A program made the position numbers and the translations under genes. A DNA stretch of 33,878 nt from Clostridia bacterium. GTDB lineage: Bacteria > Bacillota > Clostridia > Oscillospirales > CAG-272. The notes under the pieces were generated by a model, which was not told the DNA's origin, did no database searches, and saw only the letters and a list, made by a program, of their open reading frames with translations. Positions 7,435-15,549 of this stretch are shown here, piece after piece. The stretch is taken from contig JAGBSP010000001.1 in NCBI GenBank assembly GCA_017631855.1, positions 1 to 33,878 on the forward strand. Reading direction: 5' to 3'. The stretch's first letter is position 1, and the number at the start of each line of letters is the position of its first letter.

Positions 7435-8505
7435 TTATTGAATCAACATCGCGTCGCCGAACGAGAAGAAGCGATACTCTTCCTTCACCGCGACCTCGTA
7501 GGCTTCCATGATCTTTTCGCGATTGTAAAGCGCCGAAACGAGCATCAGAAGCGTACTTTCGGGCAGGTGGAAATTGGTGATCAGCGCGTCGACCGCCTTA
7601 AAACGGTAGCCGGGATAAATGAAAATCCCCGTGTCGCCCGACATCGCGGGAATCGTGCCATCCTCGCGCGCCACACTCTCAATCGTGCGGCAAGAGGTCG
7701 TGCCCACGCAAATGAGGCGGCCGCCCTTGGCTTTTCGCTCGTTGATGAGGTCGGCACTCTCCTTCGATACCGAGAAGAACTCCGAGTGCATCACGTGCTC
7801 GTCGATGCGGTCTGCCTTGACGGGACGGAAGGTACCGAGTCCGACGTGAAGCATCACGGGCGCGATCGCAACTCCCTTTGCGCGGATTTTTTCAAGCAAT
7901 TCGGGAGTGAAATGCAGTCCCGCCGTGGGCGCCGCCGCCGAGCCTTCCTCGCGCGCATACACCGTCTGATAGCGAGCGTTGTCCGAGAGCTGTTCGGTAA
8001 TGTAGGGGGGAAGCGGCATAAGTCCGATGAGGTTGAGAACCTCGTAGATATTTTCGTACTTGTCCTTATCGTAAGTAAAGCGAATGATGCGGTTGCCCTC
8101 TTCTACAAGGTCGATCACCTCGCCCTGAAGAATTCCACCGCCAAAGACCGAACGCGAGCCAAGGCGCGCACGCTTGCCCGGCTTGACGAGACACTCCCAC
8201 GTGTCGAGGTCGCGCTGACGGAGCAGAAGCAGCTCGAGCACGGCATCCTCTCTGCCCTCGACGTGACCGTAAATACGGGCGGGAATGACCTTGGAATCGT
8301 TGACGACAAGCACGTCGCCCTCGCGAAGGTAGTCGAGAACGTCATAAAAACGGCGGTGCTCGATCGTACCCGCCGCGCGGTCCAGCACCATCAGACGCGA
8401 ATGGTCACGCTTCTCTGCGGGGTGCTGTGCAATTCTCTCTTCGGGAAGATCATAGTAAAAATCCGCAGTGCGGAGGTCGGTAGGCTTTTTTTCGTTGACG
8501 ATCAT
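7435..8505 (-). CDS. queA: S-adenosylmethionine:tRNA ribosyltransferase-isomerase
   Basis: Makes epoxyqueuosine in tRNA by moving the ribose part of SAM onto 7-aminomethyl-7-deazaguanine at position 34. The 356 aa match the usual length. Signatures: [23 protein letters not shown] at the N-terminus, [46 protein letters not shown] and [17 protein letters not shown]. The ATG at 8505 has AAAGGA eight bases upstream; a TTG at 8523 opens the frame but is not needed. No tgt or other queuosine gene is adjacent. No clear promoter was found upstream, where the divergent lysine riboswitch promoter begins. Confidence 0.96.
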   Translation of the reverse strand: MIVNEKKPTDLRTADFYYDLPEERIAQHPAEKRDHSRLMVLDRAAGTIEHRRFYDVLDYLREGDVLVVNDSKVIPARIYGHVEGREDAVLELLLLRQRDLDTWECLVKPGKRARLGSRSVFGGGILQGEVIDLVEEGNRIIRFTYDKDKYENIYEVLNLIGLMPLPPYITEQLSDNARYQTVYAREEGSAAAPTAGLHFTPELLEKIRAKGVAIAPVMLHVGLGTFRPVKADRIDEHVMHSEFFSVSKESADLINERKAKGGRLICVGTTSCRTIESVAREDGTIPAMSGDTGIFIYPGYRFKAVDALITNFHLPESTLLMLVSALYNREKIMEAYEVAVKEEYRFFSFGDAMLIQ

Positions 8506-8540
8506 TTTGGAATTCCTTTGCAAAAAAATTTAAAAAGTTA

Positions 8541-8569
8541 TTGACATACGGGGAAAGATATGCTATCAT
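8541..8569 (+). promoter_or_regulatory. Sigma-A promoter of the lysine riboswitch-dapA transcript
   Basis: TTGACA (8541-8546), 17 bp, TATCAT (8564-8569). Transcription would begin near 8576, just before the aptamer. Confidence 0.82.
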
Positions 8570-8589
8570 TATTTCAAAGATACATATAA

Positions 8590-8735
8590 TTATGATAGAG
8601 GTGCGTTCTATCACCGCGTTTCGTTGAGGTTGCCGAGCTGTTGAAACGCTTCGCGAGGGTAAGACGCCGAAGGCATCGTCTGCGGCAGGGCGATGTGCTG
8701 GTCTGCCGATTCACAGTCGGTCGATTGTCATCATT
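8590..8735 (+). promoter_or_regulatory. Lysine riboswitch (L box) aptamer
   Basis: The conserved L-box pieces are present in order: AGAGGTGCG right after the P1 5' strand (8598-8606) and GCCGAAGG at 8666-8673, with GC-rich paired arms between them. P1 can form between 8592-8598 and 8725-8731. The gene directly downstream is dapA, the expected target. When lysine is bound, P1 is stabilised and premature termination follows. Confidence 0.92.
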
Positions 8736-8771
8736 TTTTGTAAAAATTTGATGGAGAGCTATCTGTTTTTT
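8729..8771 (+). terminator. Expression platform of the lysine riboswitch
   Basis: A terminator stem GATGG/CTATC (8750-8754 with 8759-8763) is followed by a T-rich tract to 8771. The alternative antiterminator pairs CATCA (8729-8733) with TGATG (8749-8753), aided by the T and A runs between them. CATCA overlaps the 3' strand of P1 and TGATG overlaps the terminator arm, so the three states exclude each other as expected for a transcriptional off-switch. Confidence 0.72.
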
Positions 8772-8798
8772 CGTACTGCTTATATTATAGTACAATTA

Positions 8799-8823
8799 CA
8801 GCTGGTTTTCAACCGGTTTTTTT
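8799..8823 (+). terminator. Second hairpin plus T-run before dapA
   Basis: Stem CTGGTT/AACCGG (8802-8807 with 8811-8816) with loop TTC, followed by seven T. It may be a back-up terminator for the riboswitch or the main one; the sequence alone does not decide. Confidence 0.6.
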
Positions 8824-8871
8824 ATTTTTATATGAAATCTTGCAGTTTTTCCGAAAGAAAGGATCAAAATT

Positions 8872-9765
8872 ATGAGCAAACTCAAGAACACCATCTTCAC
8901 CGGCGCGGCAACTGCCATCGTTACCCCCTTTAAGCAGGGTGAAATCGATTACGAAAGCTTCGGTAAGATCATCGAGGATCAGATCGCGAACAGCATCGAC
9001 GCCATCGTTGTGGCAGGCACGACGGGTGAGGCGGCAACGCTGACCCACGAGGAGCACTGCGACTGCGTACGCTACGTCGTGGAAAAGGTTGCAGGACGCG
9101 TTCCCGTCATCGCGGGCACGGGCTCGAACGACACCGCCTACGGAATTGAGCTTTCGCAGTACGCCTGCGAGGTCGGAGCAGATGCCCTTCTGCTCGTCAC
9201 CCCCTACTATAATAAAGCGACCCCCAAGGGACTCATTAAGAGCTTCCTTGAAACGGCAGACAAAACCAATAAGCCGATCATTCTCTACAACGTCCCCTCG
9301 CGTACGGGCTGTAACATTCCCCTCTCGGTTTACAAGGAACTTGCAAAGCACGAGAGAATCGTTGCCGTCAAGGAAGCGTCGGGCAACATCAGCGCGATTG
9401 CCGAGCTGATCTCCGAGTGCGGCGACAGCTTCGACGTCTATTCGGGCAACGACGACCAGATCGTTCCGATTATGTCGCTTGGCGGTAAGGGTGTCATTTC
9501 GGTGCTCTCGAACGTTCTGCCACGCAAAACGCACGAAATGGTCAAGATGTGCCTTGACAACAACTACCACGGCGCAACCGAGATACAGTTGCACTATCTG
9601 AAGCTGATCAACGCGCTCTTCTGCGAGGTCAACCCCGTTCCCGTCAAGACGGCAATGGCAGAGCTCGGCTGGTGCGACGTCGAAATGCGTCTGCCCCTTT
9701 GCGAGATGGACGATGCCAATAAGGCAAAGCTGCTCTCGATCATGAAGGATTACGGACTGCTGTAA
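8872..9765 (+). CDS. dapA: 4-hydroxy-tetrahydrodipicolinate synthase
   Basis: Condenses pyruvate with aspartate semialdehyde, the first committed step to diaminopimelate and lysine. The 297 aa are of normal length. The (beta/alpha)8 barrel motifs are present: VAGTTGEAATL at 48-58 with the substrate-loop threonines, LYNVPSRTG at 138-146 with Tyr139, and the Schiff-base Lys167 in VAVKEASG. AGAAAGGA lies eight bases before the ATG. It is under the lysine riboswitch, so high lysine should shut it off. dapB follows 159 bp later on the same strand, separated by a palindromic repeat. Confidence 0.97.
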   Translation: MSKLKNTIFTGAATAIVTPFKQGEIDYESFGKIIEDQIANSIDAIVVAGTTGEAATLTHEEHCDCVRYVVEKVAGRVPVIAGTGSNDTAYGIELSQYACEVGADALLLVTPYYNKATPKGLIKSFLETADKTNKPIILYNVPSRTGCNIPLSVYKELAKHERIVAVKEASGNISAIAELISECGDSFDVYSGNDDQIVPIMSLGGKGVISVLSNVLPRKTHEMVKMCLDNNYHGATEIQLHYLKLINALFCEVNPVPVKTAMAELGWCDVEMRLPLCEMDDANKAKLLSIMKDYGLL

Positions 9766-9780
9766 AGCATTCACATAGAA

Positions 9781-9890
9781 GGCTCTCCCCTCGGGAGAGC
9801 TGTCGAACGAAGTGAGACTGAGAGGGTTCTTTGCCAAAGCCCTCTCCGTCATTTTCTGACGAAAATGACACCTCTCCCAAAGGGCGAGGC
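9781..9890. repeat. Palindromic intergenic repeat element between dapA and dapB
   Basis: About 110 bp made of nested hairpins: GCTCTCCC/GGGAGAGC (9782-9800), GAGAGGG/CCCTCTC (9820-9846) and a perfect 9-bp stem at 9848-9869. No coding potential. A shorter related copy lies at 15729-15775 in the opposite orientation (shared blocks ACCCTCTCAGTC, CTTCGT, ACAGCTC). It looks like a small non-autonomous repeat or MITE-type element scattered between genes. Confidence 0.75.
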
Positions 9891-9924
9891 AAATTTCAAT
9901 GACAAAAAGAAAGGACATTTCAAA

Positions 9925-10692
9925 ATGACCAATATCATTCTCTGCGGCTGTGGCGGACGAATGGGACAGGCGATTGTACGCGCGTGTGAAGCAAGCGGCG
10001 ATCTTCGTGTCGTCGCGGGCGTTGACGTCAATGCAAACGCGGTCGCTCCCGCTTGCGCGTTTCCCGTTTACACGAGCATCTTGGAATTCCCCGAGCGCGC
10101 TGACGTCATCATCGATTTTTCGCATCATACCGCCCTGCCCTCTCTGCTTGACTACGCCGTAAAGACAGGCACACCGCTTGTCGTTGCCACCACGGGCCAC
10201 ACCGAAGAGGAAACAACGGCGATGAAAAACGCGTCCGAGCAGGTCGCCATCTTCTTCTCGCGCAATATGTCCATCGGCATCAATCTGCTCATCGAGCTTT
10301 GTAAGACCGCCGCAAAGACGCTTGGCGTTGCGTTTGACGTCGAGATCATCGAAAAGCACCACAATCAGAAGCTCGACGCGCCCAGCGGCACGGCACTGAT
10401 GATTGCCGAAGCGATTGCCGAGGAACGCGAAGAGAGCAAATTCGTCTACGACCGACACGCCGTACGCAAAAAGAGAGAGAGCTCCGAGATCGGTATTCAC
10501 GCCATTCGTGGCGGAACCATCGTCGGTGAGCACGACGCGATTTTTGCAGGCAAGGACGAGATCGTTACCCTCTCACATACGGCAACCTCGCGCGAAGTCT
10601 TTGCCGAGGGCGCACTCCGCGCCGCTTCTTATCTTGCAGGCAAGGGCGCAGGACTTTACAATATGTCCGACCTCATCCGCGAGCAGGCGTAA
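9925..10692 (+). CDS. dapB: 4-hydroxy-tetrahydrodipicolinate reductase
   Basis: NAD(P)H-dependent second step of the diaminopimelate/lysine pathway, acting on the DapA product. Length is 255 aa. The N-terminal nucleotide-binding motif is CGCGGRMGQ at 7-15, VATTGHTEEE is near 88-97, and the catalytic signature EKHHNQKLDAPSGTA is at 143-157 with the His pair 145-146 and Lys149. AGAAAGGA lies nine bases before the chosen ATG; an in-frame extension to 9865 runs into the repeat element and is rejected. It is probably cotranscribed with dapA from the riboswitch promoter. Confidence 0.97.
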   Translation: MTNIILCGCGGRMGQAIVRACEASGDLRVVAGVDVNANAVAPACAFPVYTSILEFPERADVIIDFSHHTALPSLLDYAVKTGTPLVVATTGHTEEETTAMKNASEQVAIFFSRNMSIGINLLIELCKTAAKTLGVAFDVEIIEKHHNQKLDAPSGTALMIAEAIAEEREESKFVYDRHAVRKKRESSEIGIHAIRGGTIVGEHDAIFAGKDEIVTLSHTATSREVFAEGALRAASYLAGKGAGLYNMSDLIREQA

Positions 10693-10702
10693 AAACACAT
10701 AT

Positions 10703-10728
10703 AAGGGATTCTACGGAATCCCTTTTTT
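10703..10728 (+). terminator. Intrinsic terminator after dapB
   Basis: Nine-bp stem (10703-10711 with 10716-10724) followed by a T-run. Confidence 0.88.
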
Positions 10729-10737
10729 CGTTAACCT

Positions 10738-10877
10738 CGGTAGGGGAGGGGCTTGCTCCTCCCGTTTGCACGGACGGCGGCATCTTACAAACTCGGTAGG
10801 GGCTGGCGCCTCGACAGCCCGCAACGATGAAATTGCACAGAGATTGGAACGGGTCGTCGTGGGCGCCGCCCCCTACC
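10738..10877. repeat. Intergenic repeat element with GGTAGGGG ends
   Basis: Two GGTAGGGG units (10739 and 10795), the second with an inverted partner at 10861-10877, so the 83-bp core 10795-10877 has imperfect terminal inverted repeats (GGTAGGGGCTGGCGCC against GGGCGCCGCCCCCTACC). The first unit is a self-complementary AGGGGAGGGGC/GCTCCTCCC block. No gene is seen between dapB and copA. It resembles the small GC-rich repeats dispersed in gut Clostridia. Confidence 0.65.
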
Positions 10878-10953
10878 AAGATGGAAGAATTTCGCGCACC
10901 CTGCACCCAAGAATGCCACGGCGGTGAAACAATTGGCAAAATCCCCATTTCTC

Positions 10954-10982
10954 TTGACTTTTTCCAAAAAATTGGATATAAT
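10954..10982 (+). promoter_or_regulatory. Sigma-A promoter of copA
   Basis: TTGACT (10954-10959), 17 bp, TATAAT (10977-10982). Near the predicted transcription start lies an inverted repeat TTTGAT/ATCAAA (10993-10998 and 11005-11010) that could bind a regulator. No copper regulator gene is adjacent. Confidence 0.82.
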
Positions 10983-11021
10983 ATAAACGTAATTTGATCT
11001 CAAAATCAAAGGATATTTACG

Positions 11022-13532
11022 ATGAAAAAACTTCGATATACCGTCAAGGGAATGAGCTGTGCCGCGTGTGTTGCGCACGTCGAGCGCGCCGCCGCGAAGG
11101 TCGTGGGCGAGGACGCGCGCGCTGTCAATCTCCTGACCAATTCTCTGACCGTCACACTCGACGACAATACCGACGAGCGCAAAATCTTTGCGGCTCTGCG
11201 CGCCTCGCTCAAAGCGGCGGGCTACGACCTTGCCGATGAGGAACGAGGAACGGGCGTCGCAAACCAAGAAACAAAGCGCGCATCTCGACGACTGGTCGCC
11301 TCTCTGATTCTGACGCTGATCCTGATGTACGTCGCGATGGGCGAGATGATCGGTCTGCCCTCCCCCGCGATCTTCGAACGCAATCCTCTGCTTTTCGCGC
11401 TCGTTCAGCTCGTGCTGACGGTTCCCGTGATCCTCCTCAATTTCCGCTTCTTCCGCGGCGGATTTTCGGCACTCCTCCACCGCGCCCCCAATATGGATTC
11501 GCTCATTGCCATCGGCGCCTCGGCGTCGCTCCTTTGGGGACTCGTTGCGATCGGCGCAATGGCAACCGCCTGGCACACGGGAGATGCAGAAACACTCCAC
11601 CGCTATCATCACAACCTGTATTTCGAATCCGCCGCGATGATCCTCACGCTCGTTAGCCTCGGCAAGACGCTCGAGGGACGCGCCAAGGCAAAAGCCGCGG
11701 ACGCCGTTGGAAAACTCGCCTCGATGATGCCCTCTGTGGCAACGGCAGAGCGCGACGGCTCTCTGATAGAACTCCCCCTCTCCGAGGTCACCGTCGGAGA
11801 GATTCTCATCGTTCGCGAGGGAGAAACCATCCCTGCCGACGGTATCGTCGTCGAAGGCTTTGGTGCGGTCGACGAATCGGCGATCAGCGGAGAAAGCATT
11901 CCCGTCGACAAAGAGCTCGGCGCGACCGTCACGGGCGTATGTACCCTTGTGAGCGGTCATCTGAAAATCAAGGTCACACGTGTGGGAGAGGACACCGCGC
12001 TCTCGCGTATTCTCAGCCTCATCGAGGACGCATCGGCAACCAAAGCGCCCATCGCACGCATTGCCGACCGTGTTAGCGCCATCTTCGTACCTGCCGTCCT
12101 CGGCATTTCTCTTCTGACGGCGGCTCTTTGGCTTCTTTTGACCCACGACCTCACCCGTGCGCTGGAATGTGGCATTTCGGTGCTCGTCATCTCCTGTCCC
12201 TGCGCGCTCGGACTTGCCACACCGACCGCTGTGACGGTTGGCATTTCGCGCGGTGCAACCCTCGGAATCCTCTTCCGAAGCGCCGAATCGCTGGAGCATC
12301 TCGGCTCGGTCGATCTGCTCTTAACCGATAAAACGGGAACTCTGACCGAAGGTCGCCCGATCCTTACCGATCTGATCCCGACCGACGGCATCTCCGAGGA
12401 AGAGCTGCTTCGTCTTTGCGCCTCGGCAGAAACACCTTCAACACATCCGCTCGCGGGCGCAATTCTGCGTGCCGCGGAAGAAAAGAACCTACGCCTCGCT
12501 CCTGCCGAACGGTATACCTCCTTCGGCGGAAAAGGAATTTCGGCAACTGTCGACGGCGCGCTCTGCCTTGTCGGAACCGAACAGCTTCTGAGGGAGCAAG
12601 CCGTCTCGCTTCCTCCCGCACTTTCCTCCGCTCTGACGAGCCTGATTGAGCAAGGAAAAACAGCGGTCTGCGTGGCTCTGGACGGCAAAGCCATCGGCGT
12701 GCTTGCCCTTGCCGACGAGCCGAGAACCGACAGCGCTGACGCGATGTGCGCGCTGAATCAGCTCGGCGTCACCCCCGTAATGCTGACGGGAGATCACGAA
12801 AGAGCCGCCCGTCGCATTGCCGACGCGGTAGGCATTGCTCCCGAGCACGTCCACGCAAGGCTTCTGCCCGAAGAAAAGGAAGCGCTCATCCGACAATACA
12901 ACACAAGCGGACGCTGTGCGATGGTCGGCGACGGCATCAACGACGCCCCCGCGCTTGCCGCCGCAGACGTAGGAATTGCCATTGGCGCGGGCACCGAGGT
13001 TGCCGTCGACTCGGCAGACGTCGTGCTCACGGGAAGCAATCTCTCGGACGCCGTCACGGCAATCAAGCTCTCCCGCGCGACGATGCGGGTCATCAAGCAA
13101 AATCTCTTTTGGGCGCTCGTCTATAACGCCGTCTGCATTCCCGTCGCCGCAGGAGCACTCTACCCTGCCCTCGGAATTACGCTGACACCGATGATCGGCT
13201 CGGCGGCAATGAGCATCTCGTCGCTCTGCGTCGTGCTCAATTCGCTCCGTCTGCGCCGTGTATCCCTCAACCGTCCCCCGCGAAAAAAATCAAACAAGGA
13301 GAATCAAACCATGTTCGGAAAAGCAAAAACCAAAACCATAACCTTCGGCGTCGAAGGAATGATGTGCAACAACTGCAAAGCACACGTAGAAAAAGCACTT
13401 TTGGCAACCAAGGGTGTAACCTCGGCAGAGGCAGATCTTGCTGCAAAAGCCGTTACCGTCACCGTCAAGGAGTCGGTTTCGGAGGATACGCTCAAGTCCG
13501 CCGTCACCGCCGCGGGATACAAGGTAATCTGA
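11022..13532 (+). CDS. copA: Copper-translocating P1B ATPase fused to a C-terminal CopZ-like domain
   Basis: Exports copper(I) across the cytoplasmic membrane using ATP. The 836 aa contain an N-terminal metal-binding domain (GMSCAAC, Cys13/Cys16), membrane helices from ~90, the actuator motif SGES at 289-292, the transmembrane metal site CPC at 392-394, the phosphorylation motif DKTGT with Asp436, HPLAGA near 475-480, and GDGINDAP at 636-643. The ATPase proper ends near 745. Residues 764-836 form a second metal-binding domain (GMMCNNC, Cys782/Cys785) joined without a stop codon. Most relatives carry N-terminal domains only, or a separate copZ. AAAGGA precedes the ATG. Confidence 0.95.
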   Translation: MKKLRYTVKGMSCAACVAHVERAAAKVVGEDARAVNLLTNSLTVTLDDNTDERKIFAALRASLKAAGYDLADEERGTGVANQETKRASRRLVASLILTLILMYVAMGEMIGLPSPAIFERNPLLFALVQLVLTVPVILLNFRFFRGGFSALLHRAPNMDSLIAIGASASLLWGLVAIGAMATAWHTGDAETLHRYHHNLYFESAAMILTLVSLGKTLEGRAKAKAADAVGKLASMMPSVATAERDGSLIELPLSEVTVGEILIVREGETIPADGIVVEGFGAVDESAISGESIPVDKELGATVTGVCTLVSGHLKIKVTRVGEDTALSRILSLIEDASATKAPIARIADRVSAIFVPAVLGISLLTAALWLLLTHDLTRALECGISVLVISCPCALGLATPTAVTVGISRGATLGILFRSAESLEHLGSVDLLLTDKTGTLTEGRPILTDLIPTDGISEEELLRLCASAETPSTHPLAGAILRAAEEKNLRLAPAERYTSFGGKGISATVDGALCLVGTEQLLREQAVSLPPALSSALTSLIEQGKTAVCVALDGKAIGVLALADEPRTDSADAMCALNQLGVTPVMLTGDHERAARRIADAVGIAPEHVHARLLPEEKEALIRQYNTSGRCAMVGDGINDAPALAAADVGIAIGAGTEVAVDSADVVLTGSNLSDAVTAIKLSRATMRVIKQNLFWALVYNAVCIPVAAGALYPALGITLTPMIGSAAMSISSLCVVLNSLRLRRVSLNRPPRKKSNKENQTMFGKAKTKTITFGVEGMMCNNCKAHVEKALLATKGVTSAEADLAAKAVTVTVKESVSEDTLKSAVTAAGYKVI
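13311..13532 (+). CDS. copZ: Possible internal start making a free CopZ-like chaperone
   Basis: Within copA, and in the same frame, an ATG at 13311 is preceded by AAGGAG nine bases upstream. From there 73 codons encode a complete heavy-metal-associated domain (MFGKAKTK start, GMMCNNCKAHVEKAL motif), the size of a stand-alone CopZ chaperone. Either the copA stop codon was lost, fusing two genes, or the locus makes both the fused ATPase and a free chaperone. Protein evidence is absent; this entry is a hypothesis nested in copA. Confidence 0.45.
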   Translation: MFGKAKTKTITFGVEGMMCNNCKAHVEKALLATKGVTSAEADLAAKAVTVTVKESVSEDTLKSAVTAAGYKVI

Positions 13533-13604
13533 CCCCCAGCTTGCAATCGATCCTACCGTAATTGGCTTTTTCAAAAACCATTTACTTTTGTTTTGTAAAA
13601 CCTC

Positions 13605-13633
13605 TTGAATTTCTTTGCCCATTCTGCTATAAT
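13605..13633 (+). promoter_or_regulatory. Sigma-A promoter of the transporter-rubredoxin operon
   Basis: TTGAAT (13605-13610), 17 bp, TATAAT (13628-13633), about 40 bp before the chosen start of the transporter. Confidence 0.8.
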
Positions 13634-13672
13634 AATAGACTGTGCTGAAAATTTTGACCTTTGAGGTTTTTT

Positions 13673-14863
13673 ATGAATCATATTCACCGTCATCCGCGCG
13701 GAACGGCAGCTCTGCCTCCGCACCATCATCACTTTGGCGAGATCATCCATACGCTCTCGGAGCATACGGTCGCCTTCGTGCGCAAGAACATCGTGATGTG
13801 TATCGCGCTTCTTGCCGCCGCCGTGACCTCGATCCTCGTCCCGCCCGACAGCGCCTACCTCGGCTATTTTGACGTCAAAACGCTCACCTGCCTTTTCTGC
13901 GTCCTTGCCGTCGTCTGCGCGCTCAAAAACGTCAACTTCTTCTATCTGCTCGCCCGCAAGGTCGTAGAGCTTTGCGGCAACGCAAAAATCAGCGTGCTCC
14001 TTCTCGTTTATATCACCTTTATCGGCTCGATGCTGATTGCGAACGATATGGCACTCCTGACCTTTCTGCCGCTCGGCTACCTCGTCCTCTCGACGACGGG
14101 CAAGGAAAAGTATATGGCGTTTACCTTTATTATGCAGAACGTTGCCGCCAACCTCGGCGGAATGCTCACGCCCTTCGGCAACCCGCAAAATCTCTATCTC
14201 TACTCGAAATACGAGATCCCCACGGGCGAGTTTATGGCGATTATGCTCCCCCCGTTTCTGCTCTCGATCGCGCTGATCACGGCGTGCTGTCTGATCTTTG
14301 TAAAGGCAGAGCCGCTCTCTCTGCCGCAGGAAAAAGCAGAGTTCCACCCCAAAAGGACGGCGATCTATCTCGTCCTCTTCGCACTCTCGATTGCCATCGT
14401 CTTCCGCGGAATCCCTTACGGCATCGGACTTCTCGTCATTTCCGCCGTGCTCCTCGTGATGGATCGCAAGGCGCTCAAAATGGTCGACTATCCCCTGCTT
14501 CTGACCTTTGTCTTCTTCTTTATCTTCGCTGGCAATATGGCAAGAATTGACGCGGTTCGAAATCTCTTTTCGGCGCTTCTGGAAAAGAGCACTCTGCTCT
14601 TCTCAACCCTCTCCTGTCAGGTCATCAGCAACGTCCCCTCAGCAATTCTACTCTCGCAGTTTACCGAGAACTACCGCGAGCTGCTCGTCGGCGTCAATAT
14701 CGGTGGCGCGGGCACGCTGATCGCGTCGCTGGCAAGTCTCATCACCTTCCGCGAATACGTGAAGCACAATCCCGGAAAAACTCTCTCCTACGTTGCGCTC
14801 TTCTCGGCATTCAACTTTGGATTTTTAGCAATTCTTACCGCCTTTATGATGATATTCTTTTAA
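13673..14863 (+). CDS. SLC13/ArsB-type (ion transporter superfamily) permease
   Basis: Integral membrane protein of the citrate/anion or arsenite-type ion transporter superfamily; the substrate is unknown. The 396 aa have about 10-11 hydrophobic segments, with conserved loops such as GSMLIANDMALLTFLPLGY and ANLGGMLTPFGNPQNLYLY (the re-entrant-loop region of the superfamily) and the C-terminal counterpart CQVISNVPSAILLSQF. The N-terminus is unusually His-rich (HIHRHPRG, then PPHHHHF), which could bind metal. The ATG at 13673 has TGAGG close upstream; a TTG at 13661 is less likely. The rubredoxin protein follows 34 bp later without a terminator, so they form an operon. Confidence 0.82.
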   Translation: MNHIHRHPRGTAALPPHHHHFGEIIHTLSEHTVAFVRKNIVMCIALLAAAVTSILVPPDSAYLGYFDVKTLTCLFCVLAVVCALKNVNFFYLLARKVVELCGNAKISVLLLVYITFIGSMLIANDMALLTFLPLGYLVLSTTGKEKYMAFTFIMQNVAANLGGMLTPFGNPQNLYLYSKYEIPTGEFMAIMLPPFLLSIALITACCLIFVKAEPLSLPQEKAEFHPKRTAIYLVLFALSIAIVFRGIPYGIGLLVISAVLLVMDRKALKMVDYPLLLTFVFFFIFAGNMARIDAVRNLFSALLEKSTLLFSTLSCQVISNVPSAILLSQFTENYRELLVGVNIGGAGTLIASLASLITFREYVKHNPGKTLSYVALFSAFNFGFLAILTAFMMIFF

Positions 14864-14897
14864 TCTTGAAACAAAAAATTGAAAGGAGATCCCCAAA

Positions 14898-15530
14898 ATG
14901 ACACTTCCGATTCAGAACACACAGGATATGACCGCCCTCTTCCGTCTGGGCTACGGTCTGTACGTTGTAACCTCGCACGACGGAACCAAGGACAACGGGC
15001 TTATCGTCAACACGGTGATGCAGATCACCGACTCCCCCAAGCGAGTTGCCGTTGCCATCAACAAGGCAAATTACTCGCACGACGTCATCAAGGCGTCGGG
15101 CAAGCTATGCGTCAACTGTCTTGACGTCACCGCACCCTTCTCGGTCTTTGAGCACTTCGGATTTCAGAGCGGACGCGACGTCAACAAATTTGAGGACTGC
15201 GACCCCTACCGCACCGACAGCGGGCTGATCGTTCTCCCCAAGTACACGAATGCCTACCTTTCTCTGAGCGTTGCGCAGTACGTGGATCTCGGCACGCACG
15301 GAATGTTCATTTGCGACGTCGTCGAAGCAGGCGTCCTCTCGGACAAGGAGAGCATGACCTATGCCTACTACCACGCAAACGTCAAGCCCAAGCCCCAACC
15401 CAAGGAGGAGCAAGCAAAGGGCTGGGTCTGCAAGATCTGCGGCTACGTCTATGAGGGCGATCCCCTCCCCGAAGATTTCATCTGCCCTTGGTGTAAGCAC
15501 GGCGCCGACGATTTCGAGCCTCTCAAATAA
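14898..15530 (+). CDS. hrb: Flavin reductase-rubredoxin fusion (high-molecular-weight rubredoxin type)
   Basis: A flavin-reductase-like FMN-binding domain (residues ~8-160, with NTVMQIT and VAVAINKANYSHDVI) is followed by a Pro/Lys linker and a C-terminal rubredoxin (176-210) with iron ligands Cys178, Cys181, Cys196 and Cys199. Known proteins of this layout (Hrb of acetogens) pass electrons from NAD(P)H to flavodiiron proteins that reduce O2 or NO. The partner flavodiiron protein is not in this window. GAAAGGAG precedes the ATG. It is cotranscribed with the upstream permease; why these two are paired is unclear. Confidence 0.9.
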   Translation: MTLPIQNTQDMTALFRLGYGLYVVTSHDGTKDNGLIVNTVMQITDSPKRVAVAINKANYSHDVIKASGKLCVNCLDVTAPFSVFEHFGFQSGRDVNKFEDCDPYRTDSGLIVLPKYTNAYLSLSVAQYVDLGTHGMFICDVVEAGVLSDKESMTYAYYHANVKPKPQPKEEQAKGWVCKICGYVYEGDPLPEDFICPWCKHGADDFEPLK

Positions 15531-15549
15531 CCCATCAAAAGTTTTCGCA

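Noticed and set aside
7435-8544. Plus-strand open frame opposite queA
   Set aside because: The queA frame carries all family motifs; the plus frame has none.
8809-10533. Minus-strand 574-codon open frame
   Set aside because: It lies opposite dapA and dapB, has no ribosome binding site or recognisable domain, and its composition is that of a shadow frame of GC-biased genes.
10785-12299. Minus-strand 504-codon open frame
   Set aside because: Antisense to copA, rich in Arg, Glu and His as expected from the complementary frame; no family match.
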